This document shows, piece after piece, positions 15,358-24,602 of a stretch of DNA of 64,000 bases (within the stretch, counting starts at the first letter, position 1; every line of letters begins with the position of its first letter). The stretch is taken from NCBI GenBank assembly GCA_900547035.1, contig URFM01000009.1:1-64000 (forward strand), in the 5' to 3' direction. This DNA comes from an uncultured Clostridium sp. Lineage in GTDB: Bacteria; Bacillota; Clostridia; Lachnospirales; Lachnospiraceae. The notes beneath the pieces were generated by a model that was given only the letters and a program-made list of their open reading frames with translations, made no database searches and had not been told where the DNA came from. A program made the position numbers and the translations under genes.

Positions 15358-16869
15358 TTATCCGTTCTTTTTTATTTCCTTAATCCGCTGTTCCAGCGCA
15401 TCCACCACGCTCTGAAGGACTTTGACTCTGGCATAGTGCTTATCGTTGCCCTCCACTACCGTCCACGGCGCGTAGGTTGTGGAGGTTCGGACCAGCATCT
15501 CGTTGACCGCCTCCTCATATTCATCCCATTTGGACCGGTTTCGCCAGTCTTCTTCGGTAATCTTCCACTGCTTGTCCGGGTTATCCTGCCGCTCCTTAAA
15601 GCGCCGTTCCTGCTCATCCTTGTCAATGTGGAGCCAGAATTTCAAAATTACGATTCCCGCATTATACATATGGGACTCCATTTCGTTAATCTCCTGGTAA
15701 GCCCGTTTCCATTCCGCCTCGGTACAGAATCCTTCGATGCGCTCCACCATCACCCGGCCATACCAGGTACGGTCAAAGATAGCAATATGACCTGCTTTGG
15801 GTACATTGTTCCAGAAACGCCACAGATAGTGGTGGACCTTTTCTATATCGTTGGCCGCCGACGTGGGGTTTACCCGGTATCCTCTGGGATCCAGATGGCT
15901 GGTAAGCCGTCTGATTGCCCCGCCTTTTCCTGCCGCGTCCCATCCTTCAAATCCAATAACCACCGGAATCCTCAGCCGGTAAATCTCGCTGTGAAGCTCT
16001 TCCAGCCGCTGCTGAAGCCGCTTCATCTCACGCTTATACTCCGTCTGGGTCAGCTTTTTACTTAAATCGATACCGGAAAGAACGCCGTTTTTGTAAAGAG
16101 CATTCTCCGGAGCAACCGCTGTCTGAGAAGGCTGGATGGGCCTCTCCTTTAGCGCCTTCCGCTTGTCCAGCTCTCTGCTCAGCCGGTCGTAGACCGTTGC
16201 CATAATTTTCAGGGCGGCATAGCGCTTGTCCACGGATTCAATGATGGTCCATGGACCGTAATCCGTATCGGTATTCTCCAGCATCTCCTCGTTCATCCTC
16301 AGGTAGCGGTCAAATTCCTCGTTGCGCTTTATGTCTTCCTTCGTCACCCGCCAGGAGGTCTCCTTTGAGGCGGTCAGGTGGTCGAACCGCTTCTTCTGCT
16401 CCTTTTTATCAATATACAGGAAAAATTTGATTATCACCGTTCCGTCATCGCTCAATTGCTTTTCAAATGACAGAATGTCCTGATAAGCCGCCGGTAGATT
16501 CTTTTCATCGGTCAGCCCGTCGAACCGGTCTACCTGCACAATCCTATACCAGCTGCGGTCAAAAATGGCGATGCGGCCTTTAGCCGGAGTTTTAGTCCAA
16601 AAACGCCACAAAAACGGACGCATCTGCTCTTCCTCCGTCGCCCGGTTGCAGGCATACACATCAAAGCTTCTGGGATCCAGCGCCTGAATCAGAGCATTAA
16701 TCTGCACTCCTTTTCCGGCGGCGCCCATGCCCTCAAAAATAATCATCACCGGCATTCCGGCTGCCTTGCACTCCCGCTGAAGGGCGCCCAGCTTTGTCTG
16801 AAGAGCGTCCCGCTTTTCCTCATAAGTCTTCTTGTCCATTTTTTTTGACAAATCGATCTTATCCAGCAT
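15358..16869 (-). CDS. Tandem-domain polyphosphate kinase 2 (Pap-type polyphosphate:AMP phosphotransferase)
   Basis: Two PPK2 kinase domains are fused. The first has Walker A EGMGAAGKG (about 46-54) and FDRSWYRIV; the second has EGWDAAGKGG (about 308-317) and FDRTWYGRV. Known two-domain PPK2 enzymes (class II) use polyphosphate to phosphorylate AMP to ADP, and in those the C-terminal domain is the active one. This fits here, since the N-terminal site has the less standard GMGAAGKGV...YRIVQVDR. Length (503 aa) is right for the class. The second of two ATGs is chosen, with GGAGGAG seven bases upstream; the first is at 16875. It is transcribed into the flavoprotein gene. Cytoplasmic nucleotide recycling is the likely role. 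Confidence 0.88.
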   Translation of the reverse strand: MLDKIDLSKKMDKKTYEEKRDALQTKLGALQRECKAAGMPVMIIFEGMGAAGKGVQINALIQALDPRSFDVYACNRATEEEQMRPFLWRFWTKTPAKGRIAIFDRSWYRIVQVDRFDGLTDEKNLPAAYQDILSFEKQLSDDGTVIIKFFLYIDKKEQKKRFDHLTASKETSWRVTKEDIKRNEEFDRYLRMNEEMLENTDTDYGPWTIIESVDKRYAALKIMATVYDRLSRELDKRKALKERPIQPSQTAVAPENALYKNGVLSGIDLSKKLTQTEYKREMKRLQQRLEELHSEIYRLRIPVVIGFEGWDAAGKGGAIRRLTSHLDPRGYRVNPTSAANDIEKVHHYLWRFWNNVPKAGHIAIFDRTWYGRVMVERIEGFCTEAEWKRAYQEINEMESHMYNAGIVILKFWLHIDKDEQERRFKERQDNPDKQWKITEEDWRNRSKWDEYEEAVNEMLVRTSTTYAPWTVVEGNDKHYARVKVLQSVVDALEQRIKEIKKNG

Positions 16870-16952
16870 AAGCATTCTCCTCCTTATTAAGATGTACCAC
16901 AGGTTACAATAAGATTGTAGTTATTGTATCACGAATAGGAACTTTTGACCAC

Positions 16953-16982
16953 ACAAAAGGCCCGGATTCCGGGCCTTTTTCC
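16953..16982. terminator. Terminator between aspartate kinase and PPK2 genes
   Basis: Perfect stem GGCCCGG/CCGGGCC with a three-base loop, A-tract on one side and T-tract on the other, so it can work in both directions. It ends the aspartate kinase transcript. Confidence 0.85.
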
Positions 16983-17017
16983 AAACAATCTCTTCAAATT
17001 TTTTCTATTCGGTCTTT

Positions 17018-18337
17018 TTACAGTTCCGTCATCACAAAGATATCGTAAATCGCTTTCACCGCCGCCTCAAAGTCGTCATTTTTAACTCCAATGATAATAT
17101 TCCACTCGCTGGAGCCCTGGTCAATCATCTTCACATTGACTCTGGCATGGGCCAGGGCGGAGAAGATTCTGGCCGCGGTCCCTCTGGTCGCTCTCATTCC
17201 TCTTCCTACTACTGCAAGAAGAGCTAAATCGGATTCCATCTCTACCGTATCCGGATTCACCGCCCGATGGATACCTGCAATTACAGACTGCTCATACTCT
17301 TCAAATTCGGACTGATGAACATAGATCGTCATCGTATCAATGCCGGAAGGCATATGTTCAAAGGAAATACCGTAATCCTCAAATACGCTTAATACCTTCC
17401 TTCCAAACCCAACCTCGGAATTCATCATAGCCTTCTCAATGTTGATGGAGCAAAATCCCTTCTTTCCGGCAATTCCGGTAATGGTATAACGGGGCTTGCG
17501 GCAGGTGCTCTCCACAATCAGGGTTCCCTTGTCTTCCGGGCGGTTGGTATTGCGGATGTTGATGGGGATTCCCTCTTTTCTGACCGGGAAAATGGCGTCC
17601 TCGTGGAGTACGCTGGCGCCCATGTAGGCCAGCTCTCTGAGTTCCTTGTAGGTGATGGTCTCAATCACCTCCGGGTTCTTCACAATCCTGGGGTCCGCCA
17701 CCAGAAAGCCGGATACGTCGGTCCAGTTCTCATACATATCGGCGTGAATGGCCTTTGCCACCAGAGAACCGGTGATATCGGAGCCGCCTCTGGAAAAGGT
17801 GCGGATGTTCCCCTTGTGGTCCGCCCCGTAAAAACCCGGAATCACCGCCCGCTCTGCGTGAGAGAGACGTTCGGACAGTTCCTGGTTGGTAAAATCAGCA
17901 TCCAGATTACCCTGGTCATCGAAAAAAATCACTTCTGCCGCATCGATAAACTCAATTCCAAGATAGGCAGACATTACCAGTCCATTTAAATATTCTCCTC
18001 TGGAAGCGGCATACTCCCTGCCTGCTCCGGATATGAAATTTTCCTCTATTTTTCCAAACTCGTGGTCTAAATTCAGGTTCAGGTCCAATCCCTCAATAAT
18101 ATCCTCATAACGGCTCTTAATCTTTTCCAGAATCTTCTTATAAGCTCCGCCTTTGGATGCCGCGTCATAACACTGGTAGAGAAGGTCCGTCACCTTTTCG
18201 TCCTTATCATTGCGTTTCCCGGGAGCTGAGGGAACCACATAACGCCTGGACTTGTCGGCACGGATGATATCTCCCACCTTCTTAAACTGTCTGGCGCTGG
18301 CAAGGGAGCTGCCGCCGAATTTCACCACTTTTTTCAT
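17018..18337 (-). CDS. Aspartate kinase, 439 aa
   Basis: Phosphorylates aspartate as the first step toward lysine, threonine and methionine. The N-terminus VVKFGGSSLASARQFKKV is the substrate/ATP-binding signature. GRGGSDITGSLVA (here FSRGGSDITG) and the DVSGFLVADPRIV segment follow. The C-terminal third has paired ACT regulatory domains (TGIAGKKGFCSINIEKAMMNSEVG ... LALLAVVGRGM). Length and layout match the monofunctional Clostridia type of about 440 residues. Feedback control by lysine or threonine is expected from the ACT domains, but the effector cannot be read. It stands alone between the HD gene and a strong terminator; I saw no lysine riboswitch in the 108 bp upstream. Confidence 0.92.
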   Translation of the reverse strand: MKKVVKFGGSSLASARQFKKVGDIIRADKSRRYVVPSAPGKRNDKDEKVTDLLYQCYDAASKGGAYKKILEKIKSRYEDIIEGLDLNLNLDHEFGKIEENFISGAGREYAASRGEYLNGLVMSAYLGIEFIDAAEVIFFDDQGNLDADFTNQELSERLSHAERAVIPGFYGADHKGNIRTFSRGGSDITGSLVAKAIHADMYENWTDVSGFLVADPRIVKNPEVIETITYKELRELAYMGASVLHEDAIFPVRKEGIPINIRNTNRPEDKGTLIVESTCRKPRYTITGIAGKKGFCSINIEKAMMNSEVGFGRKVLSVFEDYGISFEHMPSGIDTMTIYVHQSEFEEYEQSVIAGIHRAVNPDTVEMESDLALLAVVGRGMRATRGTAARIFSALAHARVNVKMIDQGSSEWNIIIGVKNDDFEAAVKAIYDIFVMTEL

Positions 18338-18445
18338 GTTCTTTCTCTCCTGTTTCGTTGCGTTTTACATTCCTGCGCCTAAGGGAACCTACAAAGACGC
18401 CTACAAGTGGAAATCATACTCCAATTTCACAGCACTGTCAATAGT

Positions 18446-19045
18446 TTAAACAGAAGGGCATTCTTTCTCCATCTCTTCCTGAACATGGGCCTCGCAGGAG
18501 CGCATGGCGAGAATGGTCTTCTCCATCAGTTCTTCCAGGCTCCAGCCCAGCATCTCGGCCCCCTTCTGAATGACATCCCTGGAGCAGCCGGCGGCAAACC
18601 GTTTGTCCTTAAACTTCTTCTTCAGGCTGGAAACCTCCAAATCCATGACGCTTTTGGACGGGCGCATGCGGATGGCTGCCCCAATCAGTCCCGTCAGCTC
18701 GTCCGCCGCGAACAGCACCTTCTCCATCATGTGCTCCGGCTCCACGTCCGATGCCAGACCGTAGCCGTGGCTGCACACGGCATGAATCAGCTCCTCCTCG
18801 GCTCCGGCTTCCTTAAGAAGTTCCACCGCCTTTTTGCAGTGCTCCTCCGGATACTGTTCAAAATCAATATCATGGAGCAGGCCTGCGATTTCCCAGAAAT
18901 CCGCCTCGTCCCCATAGCCCAGTTCTCCGGCATACCATCTTAAAACCTCTCCTACGGTCAGGCCGTGAAGGATGTGAAATGGCTCTTTGTTGTAGGTTTC
19001 CAGAAGCTTTAATGCTTCCTCCTTTGTAAACTTTGTTGCGTACAT
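18446..19045 (-). CDS. HD-domain hydrolase, 199 aa
   Basis: Small metal-dependent phosphohydrolase of the HD superfamily. Visible metal ligands are H26-type ILHGLTVGEVLRWY, the HD doublet in GLLHDIDFEQYPEEH, a further His in LIHAVCSHGYG and an Asp in LFAADELTGLIGAA. The substrate is unknown; relatives are often called HDIG proteins. It starts 16 bp after the purL stop with GAGGAG upstream and is therefore probably co-transcribed with purL, which might hint at nucleotide metabolism. Confidence 0.82.
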   Translation of the reverse strand: MYATKFTKEEALKLLETYNKEPFHILHGLTVGEVLRWYAGELGYGDEADFWEIAGLLHDIDFEQYPEEHCKKAVELLKEAGAEEELIHAVCSHGYGLASDVEPEHMMEKVLFAADELTGLIGAAIRMRPSKSVMDLEVSSLKKKFKDKRFAAGCSRDVIQKGAEMLGWSLEELMEKTILAMRSCEAHVQEEMEKECPSV

Positions 19046-19061
19046 GTTCTGTCACTCCTCT

Positions 19062-22000
19062 TTATGCAAAATATTTCACGCCGGACTCGAAAATCTTCAT
19101 GTCCTGCTCGCCGTAAATATTCACCGCCACGGAATCTCCCCGGCGCTCGGAATGGGCCATTTTGCCCAGAATCCGTCCGTCCGGGCTGGTAATGCCCTCG
19201 ATAGCCATGTAGGAGCCGTTGGGATTCCAGAATTCGTCCATAGTGGGCCGTCCCAGATCGTCCACATACTGGGTGGCAACCTGTCCGTTGGCAAAAAGCC
19301 GGTGGAGCCAGGAAGCATCCGCCACAAACCGACCTTCTCCGTGGGAGGCGGGATTGCAGTACACGCCGCCAAGCTGGGCCCCTGCCAGCCAGGGGGACTT
19401 GTTGGTCACGACCTTGGTGTAAACCATCTTAGAAACGTGGCGTCCGATGGTATTCATGGTCAGGGTAGGAGAATCCGGCTTCTGTTCCGTGATGGTTCCG
19501 TAGGGGACCAGTCCCAGCTTAATCAGGGCCTGGAAGCCGTTGCAGATGCCAAGCATCAGTCCGTCCCGCTCATTTAACAGCCGGTGAATGGCCTCCTTCA
19601 CCTCCGGGCTGCGGAATACGGCAGCGAAAAATTTGGCGGAGCCCTCCGGCTCGTCTCCTGCTGAAAATCCGCCCGGGAACATGATAATCTGAGCCTTCTC
19701 GATTGCGCGGCAGTATTCCTGCGCAGACTGCCGGATATCCTGGGCGGACAGGTTCCGGAATACTTGGGTGGTCACCAGGGCACCGGCCCGCTTAAAGGCT
19801 TTGGTACTGTCGTACTCGCAGTTGGTACCGGGGAATACGGGGATAAATACTCTGGGGGCCCCCACCTTGTGGTCGCAGATGTAAACCGCGTCGGTGCGGT
19901 AAAGCTGCTCCGGAAGGGAAGCCTCCTCTCCCATCTTCTCCTGGCCGGTCTTTGTGGGGAATACGGATTCCAATGTCTTCGTCCAGTGCTCCAGGGCCTC
20001 CTCTACGGGAATCTTCACATTGCCGTAGGAGAATGTGCCGTCCTCCGTCACCTCTCCGATGACCCGGTAGGTAATGGACAGCGTTCCAACCATGCCGTCC
20101 GGCACCTCGCACACCAGGCCGCCCCAGCCGGGAGCGAAGAAATCCCTGGGATCCACATCATGCTCAATCTTTACGCCCAGCTTGTTGCCGAAAGCCATCT
20201 TGCTGACGGCTTCCGCCCAGCCGAAGCGCTCCACCGCGTAAGCGGAAATAATCTTCCCATTCAGAATATCCTGGCGCAGCTTCCCGTAGTCCTCCAGGAT
20301 TTTCCCATATTCCGGCAAATCCCAGGAATCTCTGGGCGCGCGGTAAACCACAATCTTGCTGCCCGCCTTCTTAAACTCCGGCGTAATCACATGGCTGCTG
20401 CTGTCCACATCCACCGCGAAGGATACCAGGGTGGGCGGAACGTTAATCTCTCCGCTCTCATCGTCAAAGGTTCCGGACATACTGTCCTTTCCTCCGATGG
20501 AAGGCAGTCCCAGTCCCATCTGAGCCGCGTAAGCGCCCAGCAGGGCGGCGAAGGGCTGGCCCCAGCGGGAGGCGTCTTTTGTCATTCTCTTAAAATACTC
20601 CTGGAAAGTGAAGCGGATCTTCCCGCAGTCTCCACCCGCTGCCGCAATCTTGGCCACGGAGGAAATGACCGCCCAGGCCGCTCCATGGTAAGGGCTCCAG
20701 CTGGAAAGTTCCGGGTCGAAGCCGTAGCTCATCATGGTCACCGTATCCGTCTTTCCCTTCAGCACCGGCAGCTTGGCCACCATGGACTGGGTGGGCGTCA
20801 GCTGATAGCGCCCGCCGTAGGGCATATAGACGGAGCCTGCGCCGATGGAGCCGTCAAAGCGCTCTACCAGCCCCTTCTGGGAACACACGTTCAAATCCTC
20901 CAGCATGTGAAGCCATTTCTCCCTCACATCGCCGATTTCCCCTGCCTCAAAAGGCTTTGCCTCAGCGGGCGTCTCCAAAAGCACGTCCGTTTCCTGATGA
21001 GCGCCGTTGGTATCCAGAAATGCCCGGCTGATATCCACAATGGTTTTTCCTCTCCAGCGCATCACCAGACGGGGGCTCTCCGTCACCTTAGCTACGGCAA
21101 CGGCCTCCAGATTCTCCTCAGCAGCAAAAGCCAGGAATTTCTCCACATCCGCCGGGTCCACCACCACTGCCATCCGCTCCTGGGACTCGGAAATGGCGAT
21201 TTCCGTTCCGTCCAGGCCGGCGTATTTCTTGGGAACCAAATCCAGGTCGATGGACAGGCCTGCCGCCAGCTCTCCGATGGCCACGGATACGCCGCCCGCG
21301 CCAAAATCGTTGCACTTCTTAATAATGCGGCTTACCTCCGGCCGGCGGAACATTCTCTGGATTTTCCGCTCCGTGGGAGCATTTCCCTTCTGGACCTCCG
21401 CCCCGCAGACCTCGATGGACTGGGTGGTGTGGACCTTAGAGGAGCCGGTAGCTCCGCCGATTCCATCCCTTCCGGTCCGTCCTCCCAGGAGGATAATCAC
21501 ATCGCCCGGGTCGGAACTCAAACGGACCACATCTTTTCTGGGGGCAGCGCCCATCACCGCACCGATTTCCATCCGCTTCGCCACGTAGCCGGGGTGATAA
21601 ATCTCCCTCACATAGCCGGTTGCCAGGCCAATCTGATTTCCATAGGAGGAGTAGCCCTGAGCCGCCCCGGTGACAATCTTCCGCTGGGGAAGCTTTCCCT
21701 TCAAAGTTTCATTTAACAGCCTGGTGGGATCCGCCGCTCCGGTCACACGCATGGCCTGATACACATAGGTCCGCCCGGACAGGGGGTCCCGGATGGCTCC
21801 GCCCAGACAGGTAGCCGCGCCGCCGAAGGGCTCGATTTCCGTGGGATGGTTGTGGGTCTCATTCTTAAAGTTGACCAGCCACTCCTCCTCCTTGCCGTCG
21901 ATGGTTACCGGCACCACGATGCTGCAGGCATTGATTTCCTCAGACTCCTCCAAATCCTGAAGTTTTCCTTCCATGCGGAGCTTCTTCATGGCAGTCAGTG

Positions 22001-22832
22001 CCAAATCCATCAGGCACACATACTTGTCCTTCCGCTCCCCGTAAACCTCCGCCCGGTCCTTCAGGTACTGCTGATAGGTGGCCTCAATGGGCTCCCGGTA
22101 TTTTCCGTCGGTAAATTCCACCTTCTTTAACTCCGTGGAGAAGGTGGTGTGGCGGCAGTGGTCTGACCAGTAGGTATCCAACACCCGGATTTCCGTCACC
22201 GTCGGGTCCCGGTGTTCCTCCTTCCGGAAGTAATTCCGGATATGCCGGAAGTCCGCCAGTGTCATAGCCAGGTTCAGAGACTGGTACAGCGCAGACAATT
22301 TTTCCTCATCCATCTGGCAGAAGCCCTCAAAGATTCCCACGTCCTCCGGAATCTGAAATTGTGCTGTAAGGGTTTCCGGCTTCTCCTCATCGGTCAGACG
22401 GCTGTCTACGGGATTGACGCAGTAGTTTCGGATCGCCTCCTCCTGCTCTGTGGTCAGAGGCGCGGTAATGACATAGGTGACGGCGGTACGGATCACCGGC
22501 TCCTCATCCTCTTTTAACAGCTTCACGCACTGCTCCGCTGAATCCGCCCTCTGATCAAACTGACCCGGCAGATATTCCACGGAGAACACCAGGTCTCCCG
22601 GATTTTTCGGAAATTCCTCCTCGTACAGCTCATCCACCGGGGGCTCTGAAAAAATAGTCACCAGCGCCTTCCGGTAAATCTCTTCGGAAAGATTCTCAAT
22701 GTCGTATCGGATCAGTACCCGAACTTTTTTTAGTCCCTCAATCCCCAGATAGCTCGCCAGCTCCTCCCGCAGCTCTCCGGCTTTTACCGCATAATCGGCC
22801 TTTTTTTCCACATATACGCGCCTTACGCTCAT
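19062..22832 (-). CDS. purL: Phosphoribosylformylglycinamidine synthase, PurL-PurQ fusion
   Basis: Catalyses the fourth step of purine synthesis, converting FGAR to FGAM with ATP and glutamine. The long synthetase part includes SDHCRHTTFSTEL, ETHNHPTEIEPFGGAATC, GGATGSSKVHTTQS and PSIGGKDSMSGTF. The C-terminal glutaminase carries the nucleophile in LGICNGFQALIKLG (about 1094) and the His-Glu pair of SHGEGRF. Length (1256 aa) fits the single-chain Clostridia enzyme. I start at MSVRRVYVEK, with AGGAGG seven bases before the ATG; the reading frame continues 38 codons upstream through non-conserved sequence. The HD-hydrolase gene follows by 16 bp. A leader of about 200 nt separates it from a candidate promoter. 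Confidence 0.95.
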   Translation of the reverse strand: MSVRRVYVEKKADYAVKAGELREELASYLGIEGLKKVRVLIRYDIENLSEEIYRKALVTIFSEPPVDELYEEEFPKNPGDLVFSVEYLPGQFDQRADSAEQCVKLLKEDEEPVIRTAVTYVITAPLTTEQEEAIRNYCVNPVDSRLTDEEKPETLTAQFQIPEDVGIFEGFCQMDEEKLSALYQSLNLAMTLADFRHIRNYFRKEEHRDPTVTEIRVLDTYWSDHCRHTTFSTELKKVEFTDGKYREPIEATYQQYLKDRAEVYGERKDKYVCLMDLALTAMKKLRMEGKLQDLEESEEINACSIVVPVTIDGKEEEWLVNFKNETHNHPTEIEPFGGAATCLGGAIRDPLSGRTYVYQAMRVTGAADPTRLLNETLKGKLPQRKIVTGAAQGYSSYGNQIGLATGYVREIYHPGYVAKRMEIGAVMGAAPRKDVVRLSSDPGDVIILLGGRTGRDGIGGATGSSKVHTTQSIEVCGAEVQKGNAPTERKIQRMFRRPEVSRIIKKCNDFGAGGVSVAIGELAAGLSIDLDLVPKKYAGLDGTEIAISESQERMAVVVDPADVEKFLAFAAEENLEAVAVAKVTESPRLVMRWRGKTIVDISRAFLDTNGAHQETDVLLETPAEAKPFEAGEIGDVREKWLHMLEDLNVCSQKGLVERFDGSIGAGSVYMPYGGRYQLTPTQSMVAKLPVLKGKTDTVTMMSYGFDPELSSWSPYHGAAWAVISSVAKIAAAGGDCGKIRFTFQEYFKRMTKDASRWGQPFAALLGAYAAQMGLGLPSIGGKDSMSGTFDDESGEINVPPTLVSFAVDVDSSSHVITPEFKKAGSKIVVYRAPRDSWDLPEYGKILEDYGKLRQDILNGKIISAYAVERFGWAEAVSKMAFGNKLGVKIEHDVDPRDFFAPGWGGLVCEVPDGMVGTLSITYRVIGEVTEDGTFSYGNVKIPVEEALEHWTKTLESVFPTKTGQEKMGEEASLPEQLYRTDAVYICDHKVGAPRVFIPVFPGTNCEYDSTKAFKRAGALVTTQVFRNLSAQDIRQSAQEYCRAIEKAQIIMFPGGFSAGDEPEGSAKFFAAVFRSPEVKEAIHRLLNERDGLMLGICNGFQALIKLGLVPYGTITEQKPDSPTLTMNTIGRHVSKMVYTKVVTNKSPWLAGAQLGGVYCNPASHGEGRFVADASWLHRLFANGQVATQYVDDLGRPTMDEFWNPNGSYMAIEGITSPDGRILGKMAHSERRGDSVAVNIYGEQDMKIFESGVKYFA

Positions 22833-23044
22833 TTTCAAACCTCCTGTATTTTTTTCGGCATGGCAACTGTTCGGTACCTTCACATTTACGAGCAAAAATC
22901 CATTGAAAATCGCCTGCGGCGATGGGATTTTGGCTTGCTGTTCCACGTTTTCTTACGGTCAGCGCAGCAAGTGCGCAGACCTACCGAATCGTTACCTGGC
23001 ATGATACATATGGACAGACTTCTGCCCTGATACTGTTTTCTTTG

Positions 23045-23073
23045 ATTATACCCGGCTTCAATAAATTAGTAAA
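23045..23073 (-). promoter_or_regulatory. Candidate purL promoter
   Basis: TTTACT-17 bp-TATAAT on the minus strand, giving a leader of about 205 nt before the purL ATG. The leader contains a small hairpin (ATCGCC-GCA-GGCGAT, 22909-22923) followed by a short T-run, and a second GCGCA/TGCGC stem near 22970. No purine riboswitch core was recognised. Confidence 0.45.
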
Positions 23074-23111
23074 ATTAATAAATTTAATTTTAATTTCATC
23101 TTTCACTTATA

Positions 23112-23147
23112 AATCTGGCAGGTAATCCACGGACTACCTGCCAGATT
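23112..23147 (-). terminator. Long hairpin after PPi-phosphofructokinase gene
   Basis: Near-perfect inverted repeat (AATCTGGCAGGTA ... TACCTGCCAGATT) about 40 bp after the stop codon. It has no clear T-tract on either strand, so termination is likely but not certain. Confidence 0.5.
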
Positions 23148-23185
23148 CAGTCGCTGTTGCCAGACGCTCATGCCAAAATTCAATT

Positions 23186-24439
23186 CTAGCCGTTCTTCCG
23201 TTCCACATCCGTATAATACAGATGTCTCGGAAGGCCATCCGTCATAATCGGAGTCAATTCCGCCTGGATCAGAGGCCGCACATAATTAACAAACTCCGGC
23301 GTCACATAATCTCCCTCTTCATTAATCCAGTTTCTGGGAACCTTTTTCTCAATATTTGCTACCTTGTGGACGTCGTAGATATCTGTCACGCAGATATAGG
23401 GGTCATCGGAAACTCTCTTTAAAATTACCATTTTTCCCGTCTCGCCCTCAAAAGCCTCTTTCACTGCTGCGCCTCCTACCTGGTAGGCCTCGGTGATATC
23501 CACTCTGGAAACAATGTGAGAAGCGCAGCGCTGAAGGGTATTAAACTCAATTGCTCTTGTTTTGCACCCCACATCCCGGTTAATCTTCTCCGCCAGATAG
23601 CGGGCTGTTCCCGTTAACTGTTTGTGTCCAAACGCATCTACAAAATTAATCCCATCGGTCAGCTCACACACATAGCGTCCGTCCGCCAGCTTCACGCCCT
23701 CGGAAACCGCTACCACCACAGATTTTTTCTTTTCGTGCAGCCGGGCTACCTGATTCATAAATTTATCCACATCGAAGGTTACCTCCGGCAGAAAAATCAT
23801 ATCCGGTCCCTCGCAGTCCTCGCACCTGGCCAAGGCAGCAGCTCCTGTCAGCCATCCGGCATTCCGTCCCATGATCTCCAAAATAGTTACGCTTTGCTGG
23901 TCATAAACCAGACCGTCCCGGATGACTTCCTTTGTAATGGAGCCGATATATTTTGCGGCACTGCCATAGCCAGGAGTGTGGTCCGTAGCCGCCAAATCGT
24001 TATCAATGGTCTTGGGAACTCCCATAAAGCGAATAGGACTGCCATTTAACAGTGAATAATCCGATAGTTTCTTGATGGTATCCATGGAATCATTTCCGCC
24101 GATATAGAAGAAATATCCGATTTCCAGCTTTTCCAGAATCTGAAAAATCTTATCATAAATTTCCCGGTCCTGGCTGATCTCCGGCAATTTAAAACGGCAG
24201 GAACCTAAATAAGCTGAGGGAGTACGCTTCAGCAGTTCAATATCCAAATCCGATGTAATGTGCTTGGATAAATCTACGTATCGCTCCTCCAAAAGCCCTT
24301 GGATTCCATGAACCATACCGTAAACCTGATTGGCGCCCCGGTCTCTGGCTGTCTTATAAACACCCGCCAAACTGGAGTTAATAACTGCCGTAGGACCGCC
24401 GGACTGTCCTACAATTACGTTCCCATTGATTCCGTTCAT
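23186..24439 (-). CDS. Diphosphate-type 6-phosphofructokinase, 417 aa
   Basis: Phosphorylates fructose 6-phosphate to fructose 1,6-bisphosphate in glycolysis. The active-site loop reads GGNDS (114-118) with an Asp where ATP enzymes have Gly, and PKTIDND (142-148) has Lys where ATP enzymes have Gly; both changes mark pyrophosphate-using enzymes. MGRNAGW follows at 190-196 and a GQSGGPTAVIN phosphate-binding loop lies near the N-terminus. Length fits the Clostridia PPi-PFK group. The first loop position is Asn rather than the common Asp. Single gene, divergent from the DUF1846 gene, with its own promoter. Donor preference is inferred from motifs only. Confidence 0.87.
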   Translation of the reverse strand: MNGINGNVIVGQSGGPTAVINSSLAGVYKTARDRGANQVYGMVHGIQGLLEERYVDLSKHITSDLDIELLKRTPSAYLGSCRFKLPEISQDREIYDKIFQILEKLEIGYFFYIGGNDSMDTIKKLSDYSLLNGSPIRFMGVPKTIDNDLAATDHTPGYGSAAKYIGSITKEVIRDGLVYDQQSVTILEIMGRNAGWLTGAAALARCEDCEGPDMIFLPEVTFDVDKFMNQVARLHEKKKSVVVAVSEGVKLADGRYVCELTDGINFVDAFGHKQLTGTARYLAEKINRDVGCKTRAIEFNTLQRCASHIVSRVDITEAYQVGGAAVKEAFEGETGKMVILKRVSDDPYICVTDIYDVHKVANIEKKVPRNWINEEGDYVTPEFVNYVRPLIQAELTPIMTDGLPRHLYYTDVERKNG

Positions 24440-24477
24440 CGATATTTCCTCTATTTTTTTGAAATTAACTGACTACA

Positions 24478-24506
24478 ATTCTACCTTAAAATGGAAGAAT
24501 ATGCAA
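24478..24506 (-). promoter_or_regulatory. Candidate promoter of PPi-PFK gene
   Basis: TTGCAT-17 bp-TAGAAT on the minus strand, ending about 39 bp before the start codon. Confidence 0.45.
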
Positions 24507-24513
24507 TCACTTC

Positions 24514-24543
24514 TTGGCATTTCCTCTACCCATATGATATACT
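24514..24543 (+). promoter_or_regulatory. Candidate promoter of DUF1846 gene
   Basis: TTGGCA-18 bp-TATACT on the plus strand, about 60 bp before the DUF1846 start. It is divergent from and adjacent to the PPi-PFK promoter. Confidence 0.45.
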
Positions 24544-24602
24544 TAATTTATCTATGCTTTTTAATATATTTTAAATTTTAATAGAGAGGAACCACAAAAG
24601 AA

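Noticed and set aside
19764..21716. Plus-strand open frame of 650 codons opposite purL.
   Set aside because: Antisense shadow: low-complexity His/Leu/Gly-rich product, no ribosome site, and purL is unambiguous on the other strand.
22868..22995. TGTTCGG near 22869 and ACCGAAT near 22986 resembling Bacillus PurBox halves upstream of purL.
   Set aside because: They are about 110 bp apart instead of about 16-17 and in the wrong relative orientation.
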